This document shows, in pieces, positions 50,414-58,967 of a stretch of 60,257 nucleotides of DNA. Position 1 is the stretch's first letter; each line of letters opens with the position of its first letter. A model generated the notes under the pieces. That model made no database searches. It saw only the letters and a program-made list of their open reading frames with translations, and was not told the DNA's origin. A program made the position numbers and the translations under genes. The stretch is from Flavobacteriales bacterium (lineage in GTDB: Bacteria > Bacteroidota > Bacteroidia > Flavobacteriales_G > Salibacteraceae): contig JABMOM010000046.1 of the NCBI GenBank assembly GCA_013204105.1, positions 1-60,257 on the forward strand, given 5' to 3'.

Positions 50414-51403
50414 ATGAAGAAGAAGCATTTTATATTGGGATGGTTAGTGATGGGGATTATTCTCATGGCAGGATGCAAGAAGAATGACGAACCTCTTGCT
50501 ACCCCTCCGGAGGATGAGATTGAAGTACCGGACGCCGAAGGCGTCGTGTATGCATCTAACGCGAGTTCGAACTTTGAAATTTGGAAGTTAGAAGGCGAAT
50601 CCAACGAGCAGCTGACCCAGTTTAACGATGTCGATGCCTGGTGGCCTCGGTATTCATCCGAAAATGCAGCCATTTTGTTTTACTCTTCTAAAGGAAGCAG
50701 GGACATCAACGATTACACATCGGCCGAACTGAACGTCATGGAGGTAGATGGAAGCAACATCAAGACCATCATAGCAAAAGGCGCCAATGGCTGGGAACAG
50801 CATGGACTGGCAAATTGGTCCAACGACGGTAAAAGCATCGTAATTGCTGCTGAGGATCCGGAAATTGGGAGATGGCAGATCTACGTCTGCGACCGCTATG
50901 GTCAAAACCCAATCCGCATTTCAACGCGTAGCGCGGTGGATTACCTAGATCCTGTTTTTGACCTGGATGACCAATCCATTCTTTGCGTGACAGTGCCCGA
51001 AGGTGAAACGAACACGGAAAGCAACTATGAAGTCATTCGATTGCACGTTGCTGATGGCCTAGAGGAGCGTCTCACGAACAATGGACGACGAGATCAACAC
51101 CCAGCGCTCGCTCCAAATGGTTCGCACATCGTGTACGAAAGCCTCATTGATCCCGATTACTTGTCCATAGGTAAATGGGCATTGATGGAAGTCACACTTT
51201 CGAGCGGGAACGAAAGCACACTTCTTGACAACGACCACATCAATCTCTTTCCTCGCTATTCAAAAGACGGTGAACACGTTATCTACACCCGCCTGAACGT
51301 AGAATCATTCGCAATGACAGTGGGTCGTGTCAATCGCTCCTCGGGCGAATCAAAGCTCTTGGTTTCTGAGGAGTATCAGTGTATGAATGCAGACCCATTC
51401 TAG
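50414..51403 (+). CDS. TolB-like beta-propeller lipoprotein
   Basis: A 329-residue lipoprotein with lipobox LMAGC (Cys21). The mature protein has repeated propeller blades of the TolB/WD40-like type: NWSNDGKSIVIAAEDP, PALAPNGSHIVYESL and PRYSKDGEHVIYTRL each follow the S-x-D-G-x-x-I-x-Y/F pattern. It is likely a periplasmic or surface protein that binds a partner. No TolA/Pal neighbours are present. It is divergent from the membrane/LOG gene pair. Confidence 0.8.
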   Translation: MKKKHFILGWLVMGIILMAGCKKNDEPLATPPEDEIEVPDAEGVVYASNASSNFEIWKLEGESNEQLTQFNDVDAWWPRYSSENAAILFYSSKGSRDINDYTSAELNVMEVDGSNIKTIIAKGANGWEQHGLANWSNDGKSIVIAAEDPEIGRWQIYVCDRYGQNPIRISTRSAVDYLDPVFDLDDQSILCVTVPEGETNTESNYEVIRLHVADGLEERLTNNGRRDQHPALAPNGSHIVYESLIDPDYLSIGKWALMEVTLSSGNESTLLDNDHINLFPRYSKDGEHVIYTRLNVESFAMTVGRVNRSSGESKLLVSEEYQCMNADPF

Positions 51404-51453
51404 GCGTTCACCTTCAGTGGTCATTTTCCATTCCTTTTCAAGAAAAAATCACG

Positions 51454-51461
51454 TAGGTTTG
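51454..51461 (+). promoter_or_regulatory. -7 promoter element for clpP
   Basis: TAGGTTTG, an exact TAnnTTTG match 23 bases before the ATG of clpP; the -33 position has TTC-like bases instead of TTG. Confidence 0.5.
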
Positions 51462-51484
51462 GCTCCAATTAATGCGAGTATTCC

Positions 51485-52081
51485 ATGATGGACTTAAGAA
51501 TGGCAGACAAGAAAGAAGAAGGAAAGGATAAGAAATCTGAGCAGTCAATGATCAGTGAGAAATTCTTAGAGAAAAGACTCGTTTTTCTCTGGGGAGGCGT
51601 GGACGATGATTCGGCCAAGCACGTGATCAATCGGCTCCTGTACCTTGAGAGCGAAAAACCTGGAGAACCCATTGAGTTTTACATCAATTCACCGGGTGGA
51701 TACGTGACCTCAGGCTTAGCGATCTACGACACCATGCAAATGATTTCGTCTCCTGTACACACCATCTGTATGGGACTAGCGGCTTCTATGGGATCGATCT
51801 TGTTATCGGGAGGAGAAAAGGGCCACCGTAAGATCTTTAATCATGGTCGGGTCATGATTCACCAACCGAGCTTAGGGGGATTTCAAGGTACTGCGAGTGA
51901 TATTGAGATCCAGACAAAGGAGATCATCAAGACCAAGGAGCTCAGCGCTCACATTCTTGCGGACAATTGCGGACAAAAGTTTGACAAAGTAATGAAGGAC
52001 TTCAATCGAGATCATTGGCTCAATGCGGAAGAGTCTATCAAGTACGGGATTGTGGACGGTGTCCAATCTACATTTAAGTAA
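51485..52081 (+). CDS. clpP: ClpP serine protease subunit
   Basis: A 198-residue subunit of the ATP-dependent Clp protease. The catalytic Ser101 is in GLAASMGSILLSGG, His126 in VMIHQPS, and Asp177 in NRDHWLNAEE; FYINSPGGYVTSGLAIYDT is the conserved helix before the site. The first 30 residues, rich in Lys/Glu, are longer than in many ClpP proteins and might be a short propeptide or reflect an early start; the second ATG, 3 bases on, is equally possible. No clpX or clpA lies next to it; the orphan response regulator follows after 23 bases. The aat gene at 38.7 kb feeds the N-degron route. Confidence 0.95.
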   Translation: MMDLRMADKKEEGKDKKSEQSMISEKFLEKRLVFLWGGVDDDSAKHVINRLLYLESEKPGEPIEFYINSPGGYVTSGLAIYDTMQMISSPVHTICMGLAASMGSILLSGGEKGHRKIFNHGRVMIHQPSLGGFQGTASDIEIQTKEIIKTKELSAHILADNCGQKFDKVMKDFNRDHWLNAEESIKYGIVDGVQSTFK

Positions 52082-52104
52082 AAACGACCCTCAAAACTTT
52101 TGGC

Positions 52105-52497
52105 ATGAAAGTCTGCGTGATCGATGACGATGATATCTATCAGTTCTTGTTAAAAAAGGAGCTTAAGCACACGAATTTGGTGGATCGCATCAACGTCTTC
52201 ACGGATGGGCAAAAAGCAATCGACTATTTCTTAGAAAATCGCCACAGCGAAAGCCATCTACCCGATGTGATTTTTCTTGACATCAACATGCCGATCATGA
52301 ACGGTTGGCAGTTTCTCGATGAATTCAAAATGCTTAAGCAGAGGCTGAATAAGAAGATTACGATCTATCTGGTAAGCAGCTCATTCGATGATCGTGACAT
52401 TTCCCGTTCAAAGGAATATGCGGAGGTCACGGATTACATCATCAAGCCTGTGAAGCGGTCCAACCTGATTTCTGTGTTGGAAGAAATCACCGAGTGA
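52105..52497 (+). CDS. Single-domain response regulator (receiver only)
   Basis: A 130-residue CheY-like protein. The acidic pocket is in CVIDDDDIYQ (Asp8-11), the phospho-acceptor in FLDINMP (near residue 65), a hydroxyl residue in LVSSS and the conserved Lys in IIKPV. There is no output domain. It follows clpP by 23 bases, so the two may be cotranscribed, though their functions look unrelated. No histidine kinase is in the window. It is probably a target for a two-component or phosphorelay system elsewhere. Confidence 0.9.
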   Translation: MKVCVIDDDDIYQFLLKKELKHTNLVDRINVFTDGQKAIDYFLENRHSESHLPDVIFLDINMPIMNGWQFLDEFKMLKQRLNKKITIYLVSSSFDDRDISRSKEYAEVTDYIIKPVKRSNLISVLEEITE

Positions 52498-52521
52498 CCC
52501 GGTTTACGGAGCTGCTGCACA

Positions 52522-53433
52522 TCACCTTCCTCCGTCGTTAATCCCGCCATACTTATTGGAATTCGCGGGGTCGACCGTTTCCAACAACGTGATCAATTCG
52601 TTTTTCTCGCTGGCCTCTGCTTTTGTGAACAGCTTGATGATCTCATCATTCTTTGCCGTATAAAAGAGCCTTGTATTGAAGGAGTTCGGCTCAGCCTTAT
52701 GTACTTTCTGAGTGAGTTTCAGCGCCTCAAATACAGCACTTCGCCCTTTCTGCACATTCTCACTCATTTGATCAAACCCCTGGCGGTGGTACATATACAC
52801 ACAGTCTCTCAAGGGCTTAAAACGATCGTTCAAGTAATTCTGAACAAGCCAGTAGCGGTTGTTTCGTGAGGAGAACGACAACCATCCCCCTTGCCCTGAA
52901 GTTTGCGCATTACTCACGATCTGCTGGGCTTTTTGCCAGTGCTCTTGACCTCCGTATAAGGAATACGAATCATTGTCCATGGCTAGGATGACATACGCGT
53001 AATATCCAAGAATAGATGTCAATTCAGTCAGGTAAGCGTTGGATGAAAAATCGAGGACATCGAATTGGAGGTACTTGAAAACCACCGATTCATCTTGGTA
53101 TCGAAAAAGCGGACTAGAATACGTAGATCCGTAAATCGGTCGCGAAGAAGAAATCTGAAACGTCGCCTCATACGTGTCGGTTGAGATGCGTTTATTGATT
53201 TGTATTAGGAGACTGCAATCGATCCGCTCTGAAGGTCGGTATTTGTCATTGGTCCATCGCCTTGAATTCATGAACTCATAGACCGAACGCTGCATGGCTT
53301 CAAAGACCGTATTGTCATTGATCGCGATCTGCTGACTGTTGATCTGCACTTGACAGTTGAGTTCTTGCGATAGCGCCAGAAACGGCATCATCAGCATCAA
53401 ACCCAACATTCCGATACGCGACATTCTCATCAT
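52522..53433 (-). CDS. DUF4835 family exported protein
   Basis: A 303-residue protein with a signal peptide (IGMLGLMLMMPFLALSQ). The mature part begins ELNCQVQINSQQI and contains CSLLIQINKR, TSILGYYAYVILAMDNDSY and GGQEHWQKAQQIV, all typical of DUF4835 proteins that occur downstream of coaBC in Flavobacteria. Function unknown, probably at the envelope. It starts 1 base after the stop of coaBC, so it belongs to that operon. In many Flavobacteria recN follows; here the gene is convergent with the response regulator, and no recN is present. Confidence 0.9.
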   Translation of the reverse strand: MMRMSRIGMLGLMLMMPFLALSQELNCQVQINSQQIAINDNTVFEAMQRSVYEFMNSRRWTNDKYRPSERIDCSLLIQINKRISTDTYEATFQISSSRPIYGSTYSSPLFRYQDESVVFKYLQFDVLDFSSNAYLTELTSILGYYAYVILAMDNDSYSLYGGQEHWQKAQQIVSNAQTSGQGGWLSFSSRNNRYWLVQNYLNDRFKPLRDCVYMYHRQGFDQMSENVQKGRSAVFEALKLTQKVHKAEPNSFNTRLFYTAKNDEIIKLFTKAEASEKNELITLLETVDPANSNKYGGINDGGR

Positions 53434-53434
53434 C

Positions 53435-54628
53435 TTAAAGCATCCTTTCAATCTCATCCAGTATATCCGCTGCAACTTCAGTTTTCAGTTTTAACTCCCC
53501 TTCCCTCACTTGGTCAGGAAAAACAAAGGTCACCTTGTTCGTGTCCGTTCCAAAACCCGCACCTGCGTCACGAAGCGAATTCAAAACGAGCAAGTCTAGG
53601 TTTTTATTTTCCAATTTCCGCCTTGCATGTGCCAATTCATCATCGGTCTCTAGCGCAAATCCAACCAAGAGCTGCTTTTCCTTGATGGCTCCGCAATGGG
53701 CGAGGATGTCTTCCGTTTTCTCTAGTTCAATAACAGCGAGGTCAACGACTTCCTTTTTGAGTTTCTTTTCGGCAATCGTCGCTGGACGATAATCCGCTAC
53801 AGCAGCAGACATGATCAGTACATCTGTGTCCTTGAAAAGTGTTGTTACTTTTTCGAACATATCCTTCGCCGAAACCACATCATAGCGATGTACCATAGGA
53901 TCGTGCTGCAGGTGGGTTGGACCTGAAACCAAATGGACATCCGCGCCACGATCTGCCGCAGCTTGGGCGAGGGCGAACCCCATCTTGCCAGATGAGTGGT
54001 TGCCTATATAACGCACCGGATCGATCGCTTCGTAGGTGGGCCCCGCTGTAATGAGTATTCGTTTCCCTTTCAATTTGGACCTTGGATCAAAGTGATCGGC
54101 GATGGCATCGAAAATCTCTTCAGGTTCCATCATCCGGCCTTTACCTGTCAATCCACTCGCGAGCTCGCCTTCCCCAAAAGGAAGGACGCGTACGTGCTTC
54201 TCTTCGAGCGTTTCAAGGTTCTTCTTCGTTGTCCAATGGTCCGACATATCCAAGTCCATCGCAGGTGCCACCATAATAGGACAACTGGCACTCAAATAGA
54301 CAGCGATGAGCAGGTTGTCACATTCTCCACTGACCAGCTTTGACAAAGTATTGGCCGAACATGGAGCAATGACCATCAGATCTGCCCATTTGCCCAATGC
54401 CACATGATTTGCCCATTCCCCTGTTTCCTCATTCTCTACGTAGGCACTGTGAACGGGGTGTTTGGAGAGCGTAGAAAGCGTCAAGGGGGTCACAAAAGAC
54501 AAAGCCGATGGTGTGAGTACAACTCGCACATCGGCTCCAGCTTTGGTCAACACTCGCACGAGCGTTGCAGTTTTATATGCTGCGATACTACCGGTAACTC
54601 CAAGCAGTATCTTTTTTCCCTTCAGCAT
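53435..54628 (-). CDS. coaBC: Phosphopantothenoylcysteine decarboxylase/phosphopantothenate-cysteine ligase
   Basis: A 397-residue bifunctional coenzyme A enzyme. The CoaC flavoprotein half (1-185) has ILLGVTGSIAAYK, LMVIAPCSANTLSKLVSGECDNLL and the active-site VAPAMDLDM; the CoaB half (186-397) has ILITAGPTYEAIDPVRYIGN, NHSSGKMGFALA and a dinucleotide-like SGPT segment. Ligase and decarboxylase convert phosphopantothenate to phosphopantetheine. It lies in the conserved order bamD, rpoZ, coaBC, DUF4835 with gaps of 1-10 bases. The length is that of the classical bifunctional form. Confidence 0.97.
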   Translation of the reverse strand: MLKGKKILLGVTGSIAAYKTATLVRVLTKAGADVRVVLTPSALSFVTPLTLSTLSKHPVHSAYVENEETGEWANHVALGKWADLMVIAPCSANTLSKLVSGECDNLLIAVYLSASCPIMVAPAMDLDMSDHWTTKKNLETLEEKHVRVLPFGEGELASGLTGKGRMMEPEEIFDAIADHFDPRSKLKGKRILITAGPTYEAIDPVRYIGNHSSGKMGFALAQAAADRGADVHLVSGPTHLQHDPMVHRYDVVSAKDMFEKVTTLFKDTDVLIMSAAVADYRPATIAEKKLKKEVVDLAVIELEKTEDILAHCGAIKEKQLLVGFALETDDELAHARRKLENKNLDLLVLNSLRDAGAGFGTDTNKVTFVFPDQVREGELKLKTEVAADILDEIERML

Positions 54629-54638
54629 GAGGGATGTA

Positions 54639-54995
54639 TCAGGATTCTGTTTCTTCCGTATTCTCCTCGATCTCTGGACGACGGAAATAAACCTTATCAG
54701 CCAAGAATTCTTCCATGGCGAGGATTGAAGGCTTTGGTAAGCGCTCGTACATCTTGGAGATCTCGATCTGCTCGCGGTTCTCGAAGATCTCTTCGAGGCT
54801 GTCGGTTACAGAAGCAAATTCTTGCAGCTTCGCATCAAGCTCCTGCTTGATCTGGGTGCTGATCTGGTTTGAACGCTTAGAAACGATGGTGATCGCCTCA
54901 TAAAGGTTACCACACTTCTCCTCCAAGTGCTCAACGTCGCGGGTCACTGCACTCGTGGGTGCTTCGTATCGTTGGTATTCTTTCAATAAATCCAT
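54639..54995 (-). CDS. rpoZ: RNA polymerase omega subunit (Rpb6 type)
   Basis: A 118-residue subunit of the RpoZ/Rpb6 family found in Bacteroidota. The core has CGNLYEAITIVSKRSNQIS, in which the helix with an R-S-N/R-x-I is the conserved contact to the beta' subunit, followed by a charged helix and an acidic, variable C-terminus. It assists assembly of the polymerase. It overlaps nothing: the upstream bamD stop is 1 base away, the downstream coaBC start 10 bases. Confidence 0.9.
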   Translation of the reverse strand: MDLLKEYQRYEAPTSAVTRDVEHLEEKCGNLYEAITIVSKRSNQISTQIKQELDAKLQEFASVTDSLEEIFENREQIEISKMYERLPKPSILAMEEFLADKVYFRRPEIEENTEETES

Positions 54996-54996
54996 A

Positions 54997-55803
54997 TCAG
55001 CTTATATTCTTTGTTTCTTGAAGTAACTCTGACAATTGTGAGTATAAATCTTCAGCTTCCTTGACAAATTTACTCTGTGGAAAACGGTCGACAAAAGTAA
55101 TGTATGCATCCATAGCCTCTTCAATTCTCTCTACTTTTTTGTCGTCTACACTATTGATCGCCAAGAGATAACCGCTCTTAAACTCTAAAAAGTAGCATTC
55201 CTCGCGGTAACGACTGCTAGGATAGCTTTGATTAAAGTTAGAGAAGGCACGCTGCGCAGCCCTGTAGGTCTCCATCTTGTAAAACAAGATCGCCGCTTTA
55301 TATTCCTTCAATTCCAATTTAAAACGAAGCTCATCGAGCAGAGAATTGCAACTATCAATGCGAGCGCTTTCAGGGTGATCAATGGCGAACAATTGCAGCG
55401 AGCGCAGGGCACGTTCGGTATCCCCTTGATCCAACGACCATTTTGGGGACAGCATATAGTTACAGTATGCCGATAGAAACTGGGTTTCTTCTGCGTACTC
55501 AGAGTTTGGATAACTCCGATAAAATTGACTGAATCGATGGCCTGCTAAAATGTAGTCCTTCAACTTGAAATCCGACTTCGCTTGGTAATAAGCGATGCGC
55601 TCCCCTTTATCCGTGCCTCGATAGACGATGTACAGTTCCTCAAACAATGGATAAGCGCGCGTAACCTTACCATCTTTATAATATTCAAGCGCCTGATCGT
55701 ACTTGTATTGCATGTCGTCACTTTTCAACACCTTACGGTACTCCGTACAGCTTGAAAGCATGATCGAGATCAACAAGAATATGGTGAAGTATGCCCTTTT
55801 CAT
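54997..55803 (-). CDS. bamD: Outer-membrane assembly lipoprotein BamD
   Basis: A 268-residue lipoprotein with lipobox LSSC (Cys19). The mature part is a string of TPR-like helices (YDQALEYYKDGKVTRAYPLFE, YIVYRGTDKGERIAYYQAK, FSQFYRSYPNSEYAEE) as in BamD of the BAM complex that inserts barrel proteins into the outer membrane. It is the first gene of the bamD-rpoZ-coaBC-DUF4835 operon. A full -7 match, TAGTTTTG, lies 8 bases before the ATG, which would give an almost leaderless mRNA. Confidence 0.92.
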   Translation of the reverse strand: MKRAYFTIFLLISIMLSSCTEYRKVLKSDDMQYKYDQALEYYKDGKVTRAYPLFEELYIVYRGTDKGERIAYYQAKSDFKLKDYILAGHRFSQFYRSYPNSEYAEETQFLSAYCNYMLSPKWSLDQGDTERALRSLQLFAIDHPESARIDSCNSLLDELRFKLELKEYKAAILFYKMETYRAAQRAFSNFNQSYPSSRYREECYFLEFKSGYLLAINSVDDKKVERIEEAMDAYITFVDRFPQSKFVKEAEDLYSQLSELLQETKNIS

Positions 55804-55811
55804 GAAGCGTG

Positions 55812-55819
55812 CAAAACTA
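55812..55819 (-). promoter_or_regulatory. -7 promoter element for the bamD operon
   Basis: TAGTTTTG on the minus strand matches TAnnTTTG exactly, 8 bases before the bamD ATG. Confidence 0.6.
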
Positions 55820-55897
55820 ACGGTCTGAATGATACTAACGTGTTAATAAATGCTGGAGTATAGGGGCCTTTCAACGCATTAGCGTACCATAGATTAC

Positions 55898-55905
55898 TAA
55901 CTTTG
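55898..55905 (+). promoter_or_regulatory. -7 promoter element for the alpha-oxoamine synthase gene
   Basis: TAACTTTG, an exact TAnnTTTG match, 33 bases before the ATG. Immediately after it, GCGCT-AAATTA-AGCGC (55905-55920) forms a small hairpin covering the predicted transcript start. Confidence 0.55.
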
Positions 55906-55938
55906 CGCTAAATTAAGCGCTAAACCAAATCTCTATAT

Positions 55939-57183
55939 ATGAAGGATATTTTTGAGAAAATTCGGGAGAACCGTGGACCCTTGGGGCAGTATAGCCAAGT
56001 AGGTCATGGATACTTCTTCTTTCCCAAACTGGAAGGTCCTATATCAAACAAGATGATCTTCAGAGACAAAGAGGTCTTGACTTGGAGTTTAAACAACTAC
56101 CTCGGTCTTGCCAATCATCCTGAAGTGCGAAAGGCCGACGCCGATGCTGCAGCAGAATGGGGTCTTGCCTATCCGATGGGAGCCCGAATGATGTCAGGTA
56201 ACTCAAACTATCACGAACAACTTGAATCCGAACTTTCCTCTTACGTAGGAAAAGAAGACACCATTCTTCTCAATTACGGCTACCAAGGAATGTCTTCGAC
56301 CATCGATGCTTTGGTGGATAGAAATGACGTGATAGTCTACGACAGTGAATCCCACGCATGCATCATGGATGGCATGAGAATGCACGTTGGTAAGCGATTC
56401 GTATACCAGCACAACGACATGGACAGCCTTAAGGTTCAGTTGGAACGAGCTAACAAATTGGTTGCGAACACCACCGGCGGCATCCTCGTAATCACCGAAG
56501 GCGTATTTGGAATGGCTGGAGACCAAGGAAGGTTGAAGGATATTGTCGACCTCAAATCAGACTACAATTTCCGCCTCTTTGTAGACGATGCCCACGGCAT
56601 TGGAACCATGGGGCCAACAGGAGCTGGTACAGGTGAAGAACAAGGGTGCATGGATGGAATCGATGTTTACTTTGGAACCTTCGCGAAGTCCTTTGCGCTG
56701 ATCGGAGGATTCATCTCAAGCGAGGAAAAAATCATCGAATACCTACGCTACAATACGCGATCGCAAATTTTCGCAAAGTCTCTTCCAATGCCGCTGGTAA
56801 TCGGGGCCTTGAAACGACTCGAACTGATGCGGAATGATCCTTCGCACAAGGAGAATCTTTGGAAGATCGTTCGTTCCCTCCAAAGCAAGCTTTTGGACAA
56901 TGGATTCAACCTTGGCCGCACCAATTCACCCGTAACGCCTGTCTTCTTGAGCGGTGGGCCGTTTGAAGCCGCCAATGTAATCCTTGACTTAAGAGAAAAC
57001 CATGGAATCTTCTGTTCGATGGTAATCTACCCAGTAGTTCCAAAGGATACGATCATGCTTCGCTTGATCCCTACCGCCGTGCATACGGAAGAAGATGTGA
57101 ACTATACCATCGAGATCTTCAAAAATGTAAAGGACAAACTCGAGAATGGACACTACGCGAAAGACAAGATTGTCTACGCTTAA
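55939..57183 (+). CDS. Alpha-oxoamine synthase family PLP enzyme (BioF/KBL/SPT-like)
   Basis: A 414-residue PLP enzyme that condenses an amino acid with an acyl-CoA. Family signs: WSLNNYLGLANHPEV, PMGARMMSGNSNYHEQLE, VDDAHGIGTMGPTGAG and the PLP lysine in TFAKSFALIGGF. The group includes 8-amino-7-oxononanoate synthase, glycine C-acetyltransferase and serine palmitoyltransferase. There are no bio or tdh genes nearby, so the substrate is open; serine palmitoyltransferase for sphingolipids is a fair option in this phylum but not shown. A strong terminator follows, so it is monocistronic. Confidence 0.9.
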   Translation: MKDIFEKIRENRGPLGQYSQVGHGYFFFPKLEGPISNKMIFRDKEVLTWSLNNYLGLANHPEVRKADADAAAEWGLAYPMGARMMSGNSNYHEQLESELSSYVGKEDTILLNYGYQGMSSTIDALVDRNDVIVYDSESHACIMDGMRMHVGKRFVYQHNDMDSLKVQLERANKLVANTTGGILVITEGVFGMAGDQGRLKDIVDLKSDYNFRLFVDDAHGIGTMGPTGAGTGEEQGCMDGIDVYFGTFAKSFALIGGFISSEEKIIEYLRYNTRSQIFAKSLPMPLVIGALKRLELMRNDPSHKENLWKIVRSLQSKLLDNGFNLGRTNSPVTPVFLSGGPFEAANVILDLRENHGIFCSMVIYPVVPKDTIMLRLIPTAVHTEEDVNYTIEIFKNVKDKLENGHYAKDKIVYA

Positions 57184-57205
57184 TCCTCCTAGAAACTATA
57201 TTTTG

Positions 57206-57231
57206 GGGCCGGCTTCGAACCGGCCCTTTTT
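57206..57231 (+). terminator. Intrinsic terminator after the alpha-oxoamine synthase gene
   Basis: GGGCCGG / CTTCGAA / CCGGCCC followed by five Ts. The T-run continues into a -7-like TTTATTTG (57229-57236) that could serve the next gene. Confidence 0.9.
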
Positions 57232-57265
57232 ATTTGTGTTAATACAACAAACAATTTAAAATCAA

Positions 57266-58114
57266 ATGAATAAGATCTACACTACCATCGCCGCGGCGAT
57301 TATCACCCTGGGAGTAAATGCTCAGGACTTACCTAAACCTAGCCCATCCGCCATGGTTGAGCAGACCGTAGGATTGACAGACATTGCCGTTACCTACTCA
57401 CGACCAGGCGTCAATGACCGCACCATTTGGGGCGAGCTTGTTCCTTACAATGAAGTTTGGAGGGCGGGAGCCAATAAAGCGACGCTTTTCTCTATCAGTG
57501 CTGACATCAAGATTGAAGGCAATACGCTTGCTAAAGGCGATTACTCACTCTTCATTCTACCAAAGGAGGATGGCCTTTGGACCCTTATCTGGAACAAGGA
57601 AACAGAGCTTTGGGGATCGGGTGACTACAAAGAAGAAAACGACGCATTGCGCATCGATGCACCGGCTGAGGCCATTGACTGTGGTTCTGAGCGTCTCGAG
57701 TATCGGTTTATCGATGTGGACATGAGTACTACTCAATTCGCAATGGATTGGGCTGGAAAGCGCATTCAGGTTATGATCAGCGCGGATCCGACTGCACAAG
57801 TGAAAGCCAACATTGCCCAAGCCATCGAAGAGGCTAAGGATGATGAGCTGTGGCGCGTTTACCGCAGCGCAGCAAGCTATGCAGAAGACAACAGCATGAC
57901 CAAGGAAGGCTTAGAATGGATTGCCAAATCAGTGGAGTTGAAAAATGACAACTGGTACAGCTATTGGGTCTATGCCAATTTATTGGGTCAAAACAATGAG
58001 TTCAAGAAAGCCATTGAAATGGGCAAGAAATCGATCAAAATTGGAAAAGAAGGAGAAAACTTCAGCTACGAAGAACGTATCCAAGCCGATATCGACGCGT
58101 GGTCTAAGAAGTAA
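57266..58114 (+). CDS. DUF2911 domain-containing exported protein
   Basis: A 282-residue protein with a signal peptide ending VNAQ. The DUF2911 domain (20-175) opens with PSPSAMVEQTVGLTDIAV and VTYSRPGVNDRTIWGELVP, followed by WRAGANKATLFSISADI and the WTLIWNKE strand; the remainder (180-282) is a helical, TPR-like region including SYWVYANLLGQNNEFKKAIE. Function unknown; such proteins are periplasmic or surface exposed. A bidirectional terminator follows. Confidence 0.9.
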   Translation: MNKIYTTIAAAIITLGVNAQDLPKPSPSAMVEQTVGLTDIAVTYSRPGVNDRTIWGELVPYNEVWRAGANKATLFSISADIKIEGNTLAKGDYSLFILPKEDGLWTLIWNKETELWGSGDYKEENDALRIDAPAEAIDCGSERLEYRFIDVDMSTTQFAMDWAGKRIQVMISADPTAQVKANIAQAIEEAKDDELWRVYRSAASYAEDNSMTKEGLEWIAKSVELKNDNWYSYWVYANLLGQNNEFKKAIEMGKKSIKIGKEGENFSYEERIQADIDAWSKK

Positions 58115-58130
58115 GCGCGGCATACATCAT

Positions 58131-58164
58131 AAAAAAAGGGGATCGAATGATCCCCTTTTTTTTT
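58131..58164. terminator. Bidirectional intrinsic terminator
   Basis: A(7)-GGGGATC / GAAT / GATCCCC-T(9) between the convergent DUF2911 and FKBP genes. U-runs occur in both directions. Confidence 0.9.
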
Positions 58165-58180
58165 GTCTTGTACTGAACGA

Positions 58181-58957
58181 TCATTCAACCGTTAATAATT
58201 CTACATCAAACACCAAGGTCTCCCCTGGACCAATCGAATTGCCCGCACCTTGATCGCCATAGGCCAATTGACTGGGGATGAAAAACCTGTACTTTGATCC
58301 TGGCGTCATCAATTGCACTCCTTCTGTCCAGCCTTTGATGACTTGGTTCAGTCCGAAAGTGGCCGGTTGTCCGCGCTTATAGCTGCTGTCGAAAACCGAT
58401 CCATCCAACAAGCGTCCTTCGTAGTGAACGCTCACCTTGCTCGTAGCCAGTGGTTTTTCGCCGGCCCCTTCTTGGAGCACTTCGTATTGCAGTCCACTTT
58501 CCGTAGTGGTTACTTCTGTACGCTCGCTGTTCTTTTCTAGAAAAGCAGCACCATCTTTCTGCGCCGTCGCCGCGCGCTCTTGTATCATCCTTCCCATATA
58601 TTCATTCAGATACTCCTGCGCCTGCGTACCGTTCATTTCTGGTTCTCCTCCTAACAATGCATCCGCTACCCCTTTGGAAAGCGCAGTATAATTGATCCGC
58701 TTGATGCCTTGGGCCTTAAAATTTTCTCCGAAGGAAATCCCAAACGCATAGCTCAACTTGTCCAAGTCTTTCCCTAAATCCACATCAGCGCCATACAGGT
58801 CGATCAGCATTTCTTGGTTCTCGAGGACCTGATCCACTTTGGCAGTCGTCTCTTGTTGTTGCTTCAATATTTCATCTTGTTTCGGAGCCGTAGCTTTTTG
58901 AGCCAAGGCCATCGCCGAAACTCCAACCATACAGGCGATCATTACTATTCTCTTCAT
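58181..58957 (-). CDS. FKBP-type peptidyl-prolyl cis-trans isomerase
   Basis: A 258-residue periplasmic foldase. Signal peptide MKRIVMIACMVGVSAMALAQ; residues about 25-130 are the helical dimerisation/chaperone part of the MIP/FkpA group (LSYAFGISFGENFKAQGI); residues 140-258 are the FKBP catalytic domain with VSVHYEGRLLDGSVFDSSY, IKGWTEGVQLMTPGSKYRFFIP and LAYGDQGAGNSIGPGETLVFDVEL. Start 58957 was chosen since it begins with the signal peptide; longer frames read into the upstream gene. It begins 10 bases after the TerB/J-domain gene stop, so it is in one operon with it. Confidence 0.95.
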   Translation of the reverse strand: MKRIVMIACMVGVSAMALAQKATAPKQDEILKQQQETTAKVDQVLENQEMLIDLYGADVDLGKDLDKLSYAFGISFGENFKAQGIKRINYTALSKGVADALLGGEPEMNGTQAQEYLNEYMGRMIQERAATAQKDGAAFLEKNSERTEVTTTESGLQYEVLQEGAGEKPLATSKVSVHYEGRLLDGSVFDSSYKRGQPATFGLNQVIKGWTEGVQLMTPGSKYRFFIPSQLAYGDQGAGNSIGPGETLVFDVELLTVE

Positions 58958-58967
58958 CTCTTTATTT

